Part shown: positions 50,073 to 58,030 of the stretch, piece by piece | How positions within the stretch are numbered: the first letter of the stretch is position 1 | How the letters are laid out: the number at the start of each line of letters is the position of its first letter | Origin: Xenophilus sp003671765 | GTDB lineage: Bacteria > Pseudomonadota > Gammaproteobacteria > Burkholderiales > Burkholderiaceae_C | Length of the DNA: 64,000 nucleotides | Direction of reading: 5' to 3' | Assembly: GCA_051414805.1 (NCBI GenBank) | Contig: CP166702.1 | Coordinates: 4,526,001-4,590,000, forward strand | The notes under the pieces: model-generated | Databases searched by the model: none | What the model saw: only the letters and a program-made list of their open reading frames with translations | Told to the model about the DNA's origin: nothing | Translations under genes and position numbers: made by a program

Positions 50073-51287
50073 TCAGATTTCCTGAATCGCTGATATATGG
50101 AGCGAAGTTTCCTTTCTAAGCACCCTACTGCAGAGGCCGCGCAGCCTAGCAAGCTGCGCTCTCTCTTCGGAATTGAGCGTGCTCACGCCGTTATGAACAA
50201 TTTTCGATCGTGTCCGATAAATTTGTCGAAACTCCTGCAATATTTCCTGTCTTTCGGTAATCGTTCGAGCGATCAGATAGGCGCATCTGTTAGACAGCAT
50301 TTCCGTGAGACCTGCCTCGTCGGGCTTACTTCCGCCGAGCAATACCTCCATAACGATTGCAGCCTGCATAAACGCCATCACTTGATCACTGTTTGCCAAG
50401 CTCTCGCTAAACCACTTACCGGCTAAGTTTAGGTTTTCCGACGGATGCTTTCCGTCTACGAACTCGCACACCCGAATATAAGTATCTGTCTCAAAATTTA
50501 CTACGCCTAGTCGCAATGCTCGGAGAAATTCAGCGTCAGCTACAGAAAGGGAAACTTCATCCACTTGCTTGTCGCCATCAAACACCTGCACTTCCTCAAA
50601 GCCTCGGCCCAGTGGGAAGCCCGCATGAGTAAAAACGCTGTTCGCGACTGCCAAGCCCAAAAAAGACCGTAGCGTTTGGAGAGCAATACTTGGCGTTTCG
50701 CTGTGGATGTTACCTCTCATGATTCCGTCCGCAACGACACACACAAAAAGGAAATCCGTCTTTAGTCTTACGGTCTTTCGGTTCTTTAATGTCCGCTCCA
50801 GGACGCTGGCTTTCGGCAGCATAGGAAAATTTTCCGCTTCCCGGTGCCACGTACCTACCACTGAAAATCGCTCCCCAATTATCGCGGGAACGTTGCGCTT
50901 CTGGTGTTGCAATGCCAAGGCGTTGGGCAGGGTAAATACGAAGAGATAAGGCTTAGGAATCTCCTCAATGAAGGCTAAAAATTCGTGGGCAATTTCGGAC
51001 GCATCGAAACCATCCAGCTCAGCGAAATTCCCGTCAACCTTTCTACTTAATTGAGCACTAAACTTTTCGTCAAGCAAATCGATAAAATACGGCGCGAGGC
51101 CACCGGGGCCGACGGCGCTTTCAATCCGCATCCGCGCATCGCGAGGCAGCGCAGAAAGGATTTCTTCGGATTTCTCAAAAAAATCATTCGCATCCGCGCC
51201 AGCGAATGAAAAAGTTGCAGAGCCAAGAGCTGCTGCTAGATCGACGCAAAGTCGCTTACGAAGTTTCTCGTGGATTGGAGTGGGCAT
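50073..51287 (-). CDS. HEPN-domain protein (ApeA-like), cargo gene inside the phage head operon
   Basis: From the ATG at 51287 (AGGTG upstream) the protein is 404 residues. The C-terminal 90 residues form a HEPN-like helical unit with Arg360 and His365 in RSKIVHNG, the RxxxxH motif of HEPN ribonucleases. The N-terminal 300 residues are alpha/beta with no known motif (PYFIDLLDEKF, LFVCVVADGIMRGN). It overlaps the Mor-like gene by 32 bases and is much more AT-rich than its neighbours, so it is recently acquired. ApeA-like HEPN proteins act in anti-phage defence by RNA cleavage; here it is carried by a prophage, perhaps against rivals. Confidence 0.7.
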   Translation of the reverse strand: MPTPIHEKLRKRLCVDLAAALGSATFSFAGADANDFFEKSEEILSALPRDARMRIESAVGPGGLAPYFIDLLDEKFSAQLSRKVDGNFAELDGFDASEIAHEFLAFIEEIPKPYLFVFTLPNALALQHQKRNVPAIIGERFSVVGTWHREAENFPMLPKASVLERTLKNRKTVRLKTDFLFVCVVADGIMRGNIHSETPSIALQTLRSFLGLAVANSVFTHAGFPLGRGFEEVQVFDGDKQVDEVSLSVADAEFLRALRLGVVNFETDTYIRVCEFVDGKHPSENLNLAGKWFSESLANSDQVMAFMQAAIVMEVLLGGSKPDEAGLTEMLSNRCAYLIARTITERQEILQEFRQIYRTRSKIVHNGVSTLNSEERAQLARLRGLCSRVLRKETSLHISAIQEI

Positions 51288-51654
51288 GTTGCGGCACCTG
51301 TGGCTGCGCAACTCTACAGCTCAAAACACGGGCAGTAGCGAGAATTTCATAAACTCGGGTGCGACTAAGTCCAAAGCGTCTAGTAAGTTCGTCTACGTTG
51401 GAACCATTGAACGCGCGCGCGATCGCCACATTGCGCTCCTCCTTGCTCGGAGCCGGGATGTACAACTCGCGGCCCCCTAAGCGCCGTCGCAATCCGCGCA
51501 CCAACGCCTGTGCAAACATGGTTGCCAGTTGCTCATGCATGCCGATCTCCTCACGCACGATGCCGATGATGTCGTGCTCGAGCTGCACGGCGGCGTCCTC
51601 GGTCTGGCCGGGGGACATGACAAAAGGCAGTTCCATCACAGGCGTGAACTCCAT
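51256..51654 (-). CDS. Mor-family transcription activator
   Basis: The 132-residue protein has an N-terminal helical dimer region (AVQLEHDIIGIVREEIGMHEQLATMFAQALVRGLRRRLGG) and then RELYIPAPSKEERNVAIARAFNGSNVDELTRRFGLSRTRVYEIL, the Mor/C signature of phage Mu (beta-strand tip plus HTH). Mor and C activate middle and late phage transcription without a sigma-70 -35 contact. It overlaps the terminase gene by 19 bases and the HEPN gene by 32. An activator in the middle of the head operon is unusual. Confidence 0.88.
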   Translation of the reverse strand: MEFTPVMELPFVMSPGQTEDAAVQLEHDIIGIVREEIGMHEQLATMFAQALVRGLRRRLGGRELYIPAPSKEERNVAIARAFNGSNVDELTRRFGLSRTRVYEILATARVLSCRVAQPQVPQHAHSNPRETS

Positions 51655-53687
51655 TCCTCAGAGGCAAAAGATGTAGGGGGCGGCCGGGTCGGCGCCGCCG
51701 ATGGCTGGCGCGGGGCCACGGGCAGCACAGACGAAGTCGCCTGCGATACCGGCTCGTGGGCGCTGAACAAGTCCTGCGGCGGCTGGACCGCCGCCTCCAG
51801 CTGCGCCCATCGGACGTCCGTGTATTTGTGCAGGCCTAGGCCGTAGGCGGCATGCAGGGCATAGTTGCGGTTGTCCAGCTGTTCGTTGCGCGGCCGGCGC
51901 TTGATCCACCGGTAGGCGTCGCGGCCGTTGATCTTGGCCAGCACGCGCTGCTCGGCGGTGAGTTGCTCATAGAACTCGCGCGGGAGCTCCTGGCTGAAGT
52001 GAACGAACCCGGGCCCGGGCTTGTCGATGCCAAGCTGCCCGAGCAGCAGGTCCTTGGCCGAGTCCACACCGACGCGCCACAGCTTGATGCCGCGGACCAG
52101 CTTCTTACCGCGCCAGTTCACTTCCTGCAGGCTGGTCGGCCCGAGGATGGCAACGTCTTCGCCGGCGCCCTTGATGGCCCGCAGCTGCGGCAGCGCGTGC
52201 TGCGCCTTCACCACCCAGTTGTAGACGGCCTGGGTCTGGTCGGAGCTGTCGACGCTGGTCGCGCTGATGCCCAGGCTGCCGCCGTGCCAGGCCTGCGGGT
52301 ACCGCCGCTGCAGCTGCTGCGTGACCGCGTCCCACTCTTCGTCGACGGCTGGGTTGCCCTCGATCACGACAACATCCACGACCCAGGACTCCATGCCGCG
52401 GCCCCAGGCATACACGGTGATCTCCCACCGATTGCGCTGGACGTCAACGCCGGCGGTAAGCACCAGGCCGCCCTTGGGCACGGTGCACAGCTTGTAGTCC
52501 TCGGCGCGCGCCTGCAGCGCGTGCTCGTCGGTGCGCTCGCCGGCAAGCTCCCAGGTTTCGCCCAGCGTCTCGTTCACAAAGAGCTGCATGGGCCCGACGT
52601 CGCCCTTCTCCAGCGCCACCAGCGCCTTCTCGAACTCGTCGACGATGTCGGACCACGCACGCTGCGGGCTGTATGCCGTCCACACGTGCACGCCGAGCGT
52701 GCGCGGCGGGTTGCTGGGCATGCCGGCCGAGTCGCGCCATACGCGGTCCGGCCCGTACCTCCGGCCGGTGCGCTCGCACACCCACGAGCCCTGCAGCGGC
52801 GCCCCGCCGCGCAGGTAGTCGGCCTGCGTCATCGGCTCGCGGCAGTGCGGGCAGATGTGCTGCACGGTCTCGGGCCGGCCGCGCTCCCACTTGAAGCCGA
52901 ACGCCTTATCCTTGCCGCCCCACGTGAGCGGGTGCTCGATGCCGCAGCGCGGGCAGTCGATGTGGAAGCGCACCAGGCCCTCGGCCTCGGTCACGGCGTC
53001 TTCGATGTGGCACAGGCCCTTGAGGAGCGGCGTGGAGCCACAGACTGTCTTAGGGTACGGCGCGCCCTCGAGGCGGCCACGGGCCAAGCCGCGCGGCGGC
53101 CCTGCCTTTTCGATGCTGCGATCGAACTTCGAGATCTCGTCGAGGATGGCCACCGCGACCGTGATACGGCGGTAGGCCCGGGCCGCCTTGCCGCCCAGCA
53201 GGTGCAGCGCGCTGTCGCGGAACGGCTTGTACTTGATCGTCTCGTCGCTGACCTTGCCCTGGCGCCGCGCCTTGTTGATGGCCTGCACGCCGGTGGCCGG
53301 GTCGAGCACCGGGTCGATCTCGCCCTTGACGTAGCTGTCGCGGTCGTCGTCGGTCGGCTGCCACAGCGCCTGCTTGCGCCGCCGGTGCGCGATGTTGTAG
53401 CAAACGTAGGCGGTGACCATCTTGGTGTAGCCGACGCGCTTGGCCTTCTGCACGTCTAGCTCCTCGATCCGGTCGTCGCTCATGAAGTCGAGGATGCCGA
53501 CCTGGAACGCCCACGCCTCCCACGCGCCCTTCTGGTGGCTGCTCTCGCCGGCGAGCTTGAAGTGCTCGCGCGCCCAGTCGCCCAGGCGCTGCGGCGGCTC
53601 GGCGCGCAGGCTGTCCAGGCCGAGGCGCAGCGCTTCCTTGATGGCGTGCGCCGTCTCTGCGTGTAGCGTGGGCGGCAGCATGCTCAT
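51636..53687 (-). CDS. Phage terminase large subunit (GpA family)
   Basis: From the ATG at 53687 the 683-residue protein has RLGDWAREHFKLAGESSHQKGAWEAWAFQVGILDFMSDD, the GpA adenine-binding start, then ATPase motifs (DVQKAKRVGYTKMV as Walker A-like and TVAVAILDEISKFD as Walker B-like), Zn-type CPRCGIEHPL and CPHCREPM, and the nuclease region (TAGVDVQRNRWEITVYAWG, NYALHAAYGL). It translocates DNA into proheads and cuts at cos. It overlaps the small subunit by 4 bases. Confidence 0.95.
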   Translation of the reverse strand: MSMLPPTLHAETAHAIKEALRLGLDSLRAEPPQRLGDWAREHFKLAGESSHQKGAWEAWAFQVGILDFMSDDRIEELDVQKAKRVGYTKMVTAYVCYNIAHRRRKQALWQPTDDDRDSYVKGEIDPVLDPATGVQAINKARRQGKVSDETIKYKPFRDSALHLLGGKAARAYRRITVAVAILDEISKFDRSIEKAGPPRGLARGRLEGAPYPKTVCGSTPLLKGLCHIEDAVTEAEGLVRFHIDCPRCGIEHPLTWGGKDKAFGFKWERGRPETVQHICPHCREPMTQADYLRGGAPLQGSWVCERTGRRYGPDRVWRDSAGMPSNPPRTLGVHVWTAYSPQRAWSDIVDEFEKALVALEKGDVGPMQLFVNETLGETWELAGERTDEHALQARAEDYKLCTVPKGGLVLTAGVDVQRNRWEITVYAWGRGMESWVVDVVVIEGNPAVDEEWDAVTQQLQRRYPQAWHGGSLGISATSVDSSDQTQAVYNWVVKAQHALPQLRAIKGAGEDVAILGPTSLQEVNWRGKKLVRGIKLWRVGVDSAKDLLLGQLGIDKPGPGFVHFSQELPREFYEQLTAEQRVLAKINGRDAYRWIKRRPRNEQLDNRNYALHAAYGLGLHKYTDVRWAQLEAAVQPPQDLFSAHEPVSQATSSVLPVAPRQPSAAPTRPPPTSFASEEWSSRL

Positions 53688-54241
53688 GCGTCGACCGGTT
53701 CCACGGGAAACTCGCCAGCCTCGTCGTCGGCCGCCTCTGCGTCGATCATGCCGTCGACGTACTCGGACACCAGCCGCTCGGTGGATCGGATCCACTCGTT
53801 GCGCGCGCTGGCGATGACCTGCAGCACCGCGGTCTTCGCGTCGTCGGGCAGATCGGGCACCGCCTTGCGCAGCACGCCCTCCAGCTGGTCGAAACGATCG
53901 ACGACGGCGCTCGCCGCCCGCCCCAACACATCGGCCAGCAGCCCGACGGGCGCAAACTCCCGCCGCGCCACAGCGTTCTTAATGGCCTGCCCGACGCGCT
54001 GCTCGCGCGCGAGCGCGGCACGCTCCTGCACCAGGTCGAGCCCTCCGATTTCGGAGCCGAGGCGCCCGGCCGCCTGGTCGCGCAGGCGCTCGCAGTACGC
54101 CGCCGTCCATTCGAGCGCGGTCTCGCCGCGCACCAGCACCCCGTCGCTCACCAACTGGCTGACGCGCGCCTCGCTCAGGCCGACCATTTGCGCGAACTCG
54201 GCCTGAGAAATTGCCTGCTCCAGGAGAGGGATGACCTTCAC
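53684..54241 (-). CDS. Phage terminase small subunit (Nu1-like)
   Basis: The 185-residue protein begins KVIPLLEQAISQAEFAQMVGLSEARVSQLVSDGVLVRGE, a winged-HTH like Nu1 of lambda, followed by a helical dimer region (GLDLVQERAALAREQRVGQAIKNAVARREFAP). It recognises cos and recruits the large subunit. The start is GTG at 54241 overlapping the stop of a small upstream gene (GTGA). Confidence 0.85.
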   Translation of the reverse strand: MKVIPLLEQAISQAEFAQMVGLSEARVSQLVSDGVLVRGETALEWTAAYCERLRDQAAGRLGSEIGGLDLVQERAALAREQRVGQAIKNAVARREFAPVGLLADVLGRAASAVVDRFDQLEGVLRKAVPDLPDDAKTAVLQVIASARNEWIRSTERLVSEYVDGMIDAEAADDEAGEFPVEPVDA

Positions 54242-54384
54242 TTAACCCCCTTAGCGAGGCCCGTGAACAGTCCGCGAGCGCGGCGCGAATTACCCGTCTC
54301 GGAGGTTGCCTGGGAGGACCCGCGACCGGTCAGGGGCGATGCACCGATGAGGGGCATGGCGAGGGGGGCGAAGAGTCGACGCAT
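54238..54384 (-). CDS. 48-residue coupled phage protein
   Basis: A short frame with ATG at 54384 overlaps the upstream stop (TGATG) and its own stop overlaps the GTG of the terminase small subunit, so it fills the interval exactly in a coupled chain. The product is basic with two hydrophobic patches (RLFAPLAMPLIGASPL and GLFTGLAKGVK). Two-sided overlap is strong evidence of translation. Function unknown; rich in Gly, Ser and Arg. Confidence 0.6.
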   Translation of the reverse strand: MRRLFAPLAMPLIGASPLTGRGSSQATSETGNSRRARGLFTGLAKGVK

Positions 54385-55220
54385 CACAGCCCTGCCGCCT
54401 GGCGGATGCGAAAGCGCAGGCGCCGCTCGAGGTAGCCCTCGGCATCGACGTCCGCTGCAATGCGCTCCATGCTGATGCGCGGGCGGTAGCTGGCCGTGCG
54501 CACGAACATGAGCACAGGCCGCACGTCGACGTCATGCGCACCGATCACAGCCCATATGCCAGGCGCCAGATGCGAGGCACGCCCACTGCGCAGGCGACCG
54601 TAGCTCACGAAGTAGCGCCGCCCGTCGCTCGCGCGCTTGCGCCCGGGCAGCAGCGGGCCGGCCTGCTCCCTGCCCTTCTGCACACGTGCCCTGCCCTTGG
54701 CCGTCATGTTGGCCCGGTAGCCCTGCTCGCCGAACGACTGCAGGTAGGCGAGCAGCTGGGTGACGAACCCGCCGCGCAGGTTGCCGCGCCCATCCTCCGA
54801 ACCTGGGAAGGGCACGGCCGGGATGGCGGTCTGATACCCCGTGGGCAGGATGCCAGCCCTGCGCAGGACCACCTCGCTACGCTTGTCCGCCCGGCGTCCG
54901 CCGTACTCCTGGGCCTGCAGCACCTGCTGCGGGTCCACACCGATCTTTCCGCCGCTGCTCCACTGGTTGCGGGCATCGAGCGTGGGGATGATCCGCACCG
55001 ACAGCTTGCCCGGCGTGGCCGTGACGACCTTCGGGCTGTTGGCGATGAAGGCCGTCGGCCGATTGAAGGCCGAGCGCAGCTCCGTGCGCATGCGTCGCTG
55101 GACCGCAAAGCCCACGTCGTTGAGCGCCTTCGCGTACGCCTCGGCGGCCTGCTTGCCGGACAACCCGGCGAGCGCCTCGCGCACCGAGTCGATGCCCTCG
55201 AGCTTCAGTTCAATGCGCAT
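54384..55220 (-). CDS. Phage protein, minor tail/head morphogenesis type
   Basis: From the ATG at 55220 the product is 278 residues. It starts RIELKLEGIDSVREALAGLSGKQAAEAYAKALNDVGFAVQRRMRTELRSAFNRPTAFI, a pattern seen in phage minor tail or HK97 gp10-like proteins, and continues with basic segments (RRADKRSEVVLRRAGILP, RRYFVSYGRLRSG). It is placed between the replication gene and the terminases, unusual for a structural gene. It overlaps the replication gene by 11 bases. Confidence 0.65.
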   Translation of the reverse strand: MRIELKLEGIDSVREALAGLSGKQAAEAYAKALNDVGFAVQRRMRTELRSAFNRPTAFIANSPKVVTATPGKLSVRIIPTLDARNQWSSGGKIGVDPQQVLQAQEYGGRRADKRSEVVLRRAGILPTGYQTAIPAVPFPGSEDGRGNLRGGFVTQLLAYLQSFGEQGYRANMTAKGRARVQKGREQAGPLLPGRKRASDGRRYFVSYGRLRSGRASHLAPGIWAVIGAHDVDVRPVLMFVRTASYRPRISMERIAADVDAEGYLERRLRFRIRQAAGL

Positions 55221-56169
55221 CCGCCGACCCCGCTTCTTCTGCTGCGCGCGCGCTCCGCCAAGCACCGCGCACCCGGTCCCTGTACAGCTGCCACGCCTCG
55301 CACTCGGTCCACCGTGGCATTCCGAGCTTCGCAGCCCACGCCTCCACGGTGGACCGCCGCTCATCCCACACAACCGCCGGTGCCAGCGCGCAGTCCGGCT
55401 TGCCGTCGACCGCATCCTCCCATCGCCGGCCGTGCAGCCACGTGGACAGCATCGGGATCAGGTGCCGCTTGTCCTCGCGCACCAGCCGCTGCCACTCGCT
55501 GCCCGCCGCCTGCGCCACCACCGCCGCGAGGATGCGAGCCCGCAGCGCAGCGTCGGGGTTGAGCCTGGCCCATTGCCGCCGCGCCCGGGCTTCCGCCGTG
55601 TGCCGCAGGTACACCGCCCACACCGCCTCGAAGCCCACACCGGCATCGGCGCCCGCATCGACAGGCTTCACGATCGGCGCGAGTCCGCCCCCCGCATCGG
55701 CGGGGGGTGTGGGGGGACTTGACGGTTCCTTGACGGTTAAATGACGGTTAGTGTCCGCCGGGCGGACTGGTACCCGTCCGCGTGGCGGACTGGTCCCGTT
55801 CGCGTGGCGGACCGGTCCGGGAGGCGTACCGGTCCGCGTGGCGGACTGGTTTGGAGCCTGTGCAACCAATGGTGACGTGGGCACATCCGGCTCAGGGCCG
55901 GCCGCCTCGGGCTGGTACTTGTCGGGCATCACCCAATAGGTCGTCTTGCGGCCGTTGGTTCGGTTGGCGCGCACGACGCCCCTCGTCTCCAGCCACGCGA
56001 TGGCCTCGATCACCGCCGTGCGCCCGTAGCACGTGCGCTCGCACAGGCGGTCGATGCTGGGCCAGCAGTAGCCCTCGTCGTTCGCCATGTCGGCGAGCGA
56101 GATCAGCACCGCCTTAGCAGGCGGGCGCATGGCCATCGGCCAGCACAGGGACATGATGCGCGTGCTCAC
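55210..56169 (-). CDS. O-like replication initiation protein with HTH domain
   Basis: The 319-residue protein opens with STRIMSLCWPMAMRPPAKAVLISLADMANDEGYCWPSIDRLCERTCYGRTAVIEAIAWLETRGVV, a winged helix typical for phage O-like/DnaA-replacement initiators. A Pro/Arg-rich middle (residues 100-145) is encoded by DNA repeats at 55753-55850 that look like iterons. The C-terminal part is helical. Lambda O binds iterons inside its own gene; this gene has the same arrangement. It follows an HNH-type gene. Confidence 0.78.
   Translation of the reverse strand: MSTRIMSLCWPMAMRPPAKAVLISLADMANDEGYCWPSIDRLCERTCYGRTAVIEAIAWLETRGVVRANRTNGRKTTYWVMPDKYQPEAAGPEPDVPTSPLVAQAPNQSATRTGTPPGPVRHANGTSPPRGRVPVRPADTNRHLTVKEPSSPPTPPADAGGGLAPIVKPVDAGADAGVGFEAVWAVYLRHTAEARARRQWARLNPDAALRARILAAVVAQAAGSEWQRLVREDKRHLIPMLSTWLHGRRWEDAVDGKPDCALAPAVVWDERRSTVEAWAAKLGMPRWTECEAWQLYRDRVRGAWRSARAAEEAGSADAH
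55753..55850. repeat. Iteron-like palindromic repeats within the replication gene (candidate ori)
   Basis: Five copies of GGCGGACTGGT-type units (starting at 55761, 55784, 55806, 55823 and 55840) occur in 98 bases, several inside a GTCCGCGTGGCGGAC palindrome. Spacing is 23, 22, 17 and 17 bases. Such direct repeats inside an O-like gene match phage replication origins. Confidence 0.65.
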
Positions 56170-56771
56170 CGGGCGCCTGCCCTCCTGGGCGCCTGCTGCA
56201 GCTGCGCCACCAGGTGCAGGTCGGCCCAGCGATCACCCCGCCGCACCTTGGATGCCGTGCCCGGCGTCAAACCGAGTCGGGCATCCATAGCCTTCGCTGT
56301 GCCGCTGTCGGCGTGAATCTGCCGCACCAGCTCAGGCGTCAGCACGCCCGCCTGCCGCCGCTTGGTGGCCGTGATGCGCAGCCGATGCCCGAGCGTGATC
56401 GGCACGCCTGCGCGCTCGGCCGATGGCCTGCGGGCTACGACGCAATCGGGGTGCACGCACAGGGCGTGCTCGCACCGATTTCCGACGCGATGGCCGAGCG
56501 GCACCGGGCCATGCAGCAGCACATAGACGACCCGGCGCACGTTGTACGCGAGGCCGTCCTTGCCACCCAGACGGATTTGCGGCGTGCGCCCGTTGAGCGC
56601 GCACCCGGTCCAAAGCAGATGCCCATCTTCTTCTCGCGCATGGGCGAACAGCCGATCCAGCGTGAACGTCTCGAAGCGCGCCAGGTCGACGTGGTCAATC
56701 GTGCCCGCCTCGGCCACCACGGCGGCCACGGCAGCCCGGCGCTTGGCCGCGCCCGCACGGGTGCCGCTCAT
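56166..56771 (-). CDS. HNH-like endonuclease with C-terminal helix-turn-helix
   Basis: The 201-residue protein has a central region HLLWTGCALNGRTPQIRLGGKDGLAYNVRRVVYVLLHGPVPLGHRVGNRCEHALCVHPDCVV, with His and Cys in positions of an HNH-type zinc finger (RVGNRCEHALCVHPDC). The C-terminus has VLTPELVRQIHADSGTAKAMDARLGLTPGTASKVRRGDRW, an HTH. The mix resembles homing-like phage endonucleases. It overlaps the O-like and CII-like genes by 4 bases each. Confidence 0.75.
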   Translation of the reverse strand: MSGTRAGAAKRRAAVAAVVAEAGTIDHVDLARFETFTLDRLFAHAREEDGHLLWTGCALNGRTPQIRLGGKDGLAYNVRRVVYVLLHGPVPLGHRVGNRCEHALCVHPDCVVARRPSAERAGVPITLGHRLRITATKRRQAGVLTPELVRQIHADSGTAKAMDARLGLTPGTASKVRRGDRWADLHLVAQLQQAPRRAGAR

Positions 56772-57316
56772 GGCGCGCGCTCCGGCGCCGGCCGCATGCG
56801 CCCGCGCAGCATCGCCATCGCGTGACCGACGGTCGCAATCGCCTCCTGCGCCATCGCGTCCACGCGACGCATCTGGTTGGGCGTGACGGCGGCCTCCCCG
56901 CCCAGCACCGCGTCGGCCAGCGCGCGGACCAGGTCCGCGTGCGCCGCCTGCAGCCGCATGAACGCCTCGACCGGGTCGCCGCCCGCCTGGTCCGGCGTCG
57001 CCTTCGTGGCCGTGTGGCCCAGCGCGTTCGCCATCGCATGCAGGATCGAATAGTCGGCCGTCTCGCGCTGCACGCGCACCGCTTCCTTCAGCGAGAGGTG
57101 ATGCGTGGTGTTGTCCGGGTTGGTCTTGTGCAGCAGCGTGTTCCGGTTCATGCCGACCCGGTCGGCCAGCGCATCCACGCCGCCCGCCACGCGCCGCGCG
57201 TAGTTGCGCACCGTGTTGAACGCGGCCAGCTCGACGTCATGGCCGGCCGGGATGGCAGGGACGCCCTCCTCGCTGCCATAGGCAAGCACCGGGGGCACGG
57301 AGACACTGATCGACAT
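56768..57316 (-). CDS. CII-like phage regulatory protein
   Basis: From the ATG at 57316 the protein has 182 residues with NTVRNYARRVAGGVDALADRVGMNRNTLLHKTNPDNTTHHLSLKEAVRVQRETADYSILHAMANALG, the YmfL/CII-type HTH (KxNPxN, HHLSLKEA, tyrosine-Ile-Leu-His-Ala). It probably activates lysogeny genes or the integrase. It heads the leftward replication operon. Confidence 0.85.
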   Translation of the reverse strand: MSISVSVPPVLAYGSEEGVPAIPAGHDVELAAFNTVRNYARRVAGGVDALADRVGMNRNTLLHKTNPDNTTHHLSLKEAVRVQRETADYSILHAMANALGHTATKATPDQAGGDPVEAFMRLQAAHADLVRALADAVLGGEAAVTPNQMRRVDAMAQEAIATVGHAMAMLRGRMRPAPERAP

Positions 57317-57504
57317 GGAACAACGGACCTCAGACGAAAGGAAAGGCACCCATGCCACGCAGCTGCGCAAGGCCACGAACACGATGGGAGGAGAAGCCCA
57401 CGGCGCTCCGCTGGTGTGGGTCGGCACGGGTGCGAAAAGGCGGGCGCCCGCGGTCGCTGGAGAATCTCGTCACCACGACACTGCCACCAGCGAAAGGGGC
57501 GCCC

Positions 57505-57804
57505 ATGAACCCAGCACCGACGCCCGACGAGCGCATCGATGCCATCGAAGAATTTCTCGCGCAGCTGGTGCTGCTGCTGGAGGTGGAGCCGAACATCACC
57601 AAGGACACGGTCACGAACTGGCTCCAGCTGAGCGCCGCCGCAGTGCGCGCACACAAGACGAAGAGTCCGAGACAGCAAGCGGTGTTCGGCCAGTTATGCG
57701 AGCGGGTGCTCGACCTGGACGTGGAAGCGAAGCCGGACGAGCGTGCGCAGCAAGCCACGCGCGCTGCGTTGAAGAAAGCGAAGCGCCCGCCGTCTGCAGC
57801 CTGA
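57505..57804 (+). CDS. Small acidic phage protein on the plus strand
   Basis: The 99-residue protein (NPAPTPDERIDAIEEFLAQLVLLLEVEPNITKDTVTNWLQLSAAAVRAHKTKSPRQQAVFGQLCERVLDLD) is helical and sits opposite to the cro-cII operon. I do not recognise a family. It is the only plus-strand frame here with convincing amino-acid composition. It overlaps a minus-strand Mor-like candidate at 57611-58000. Confidence 0.55.
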   Translation: MNPAPTPDERIDAIEEFLAQLVLLLEVEPNITKDTVTNWLQLSAAAVRAHKTKSPRQQAVFGQLCERVLDLDVEAKPDERAQQATRAALKKAKRPPSAA

Positions 57805-58000
57805 CCAGACGCGCAGCGCGATCGGCCACAGCCGTGATCGCGCGATATGCATCAGCCGTGGCCACGCCGAAGTGCGCCGCCACGGCCCGCAAGTTCTTTC
57901 CATCGAAGGCGCGCCACATGGCCTGCGCGACCGGGGGCACCTGTTCGCCTTCAGCCACGGCGCCTCCGTTGTTCAGCGACCGACGCCGGATCGCTACCAT
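57611..58000 (-). CDS. Possible Mor-like HTH protein in the cro-cII interval
   Basis: From the ATG at 58000 the frame gives PVAQAMWRAFDGKNLRAVAAHFGVATADAYRAITAVADRAARLV, which resembles the HTH of Mor/C proteins (xFxGxNxxxLAxxFxxSxxxVYxI). The C-terminal 60 residues overlap the plus-strand gene and read as low-quality sequence, so the true C-terminus may be earlier or the gene may be broken. If real it lies in the expected direction for a cro operon member. Confidence 0.4.
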   Translation of the reverse strand: MVAIRRRSLNNGGAVAEGEQVPPVAQAMWRAFDGKNLRAVAAHFGVATADAYRAITAVADRAARLVRLQTAGASLSSTQRAWLAAHARPASLPRPGRAPARITGRTPLAVSDSSSCVRALRRRSAGASS

Positions 58001-58030
58001 TCCGGGCAGCGCAACAGCCTGCACGCCGCC

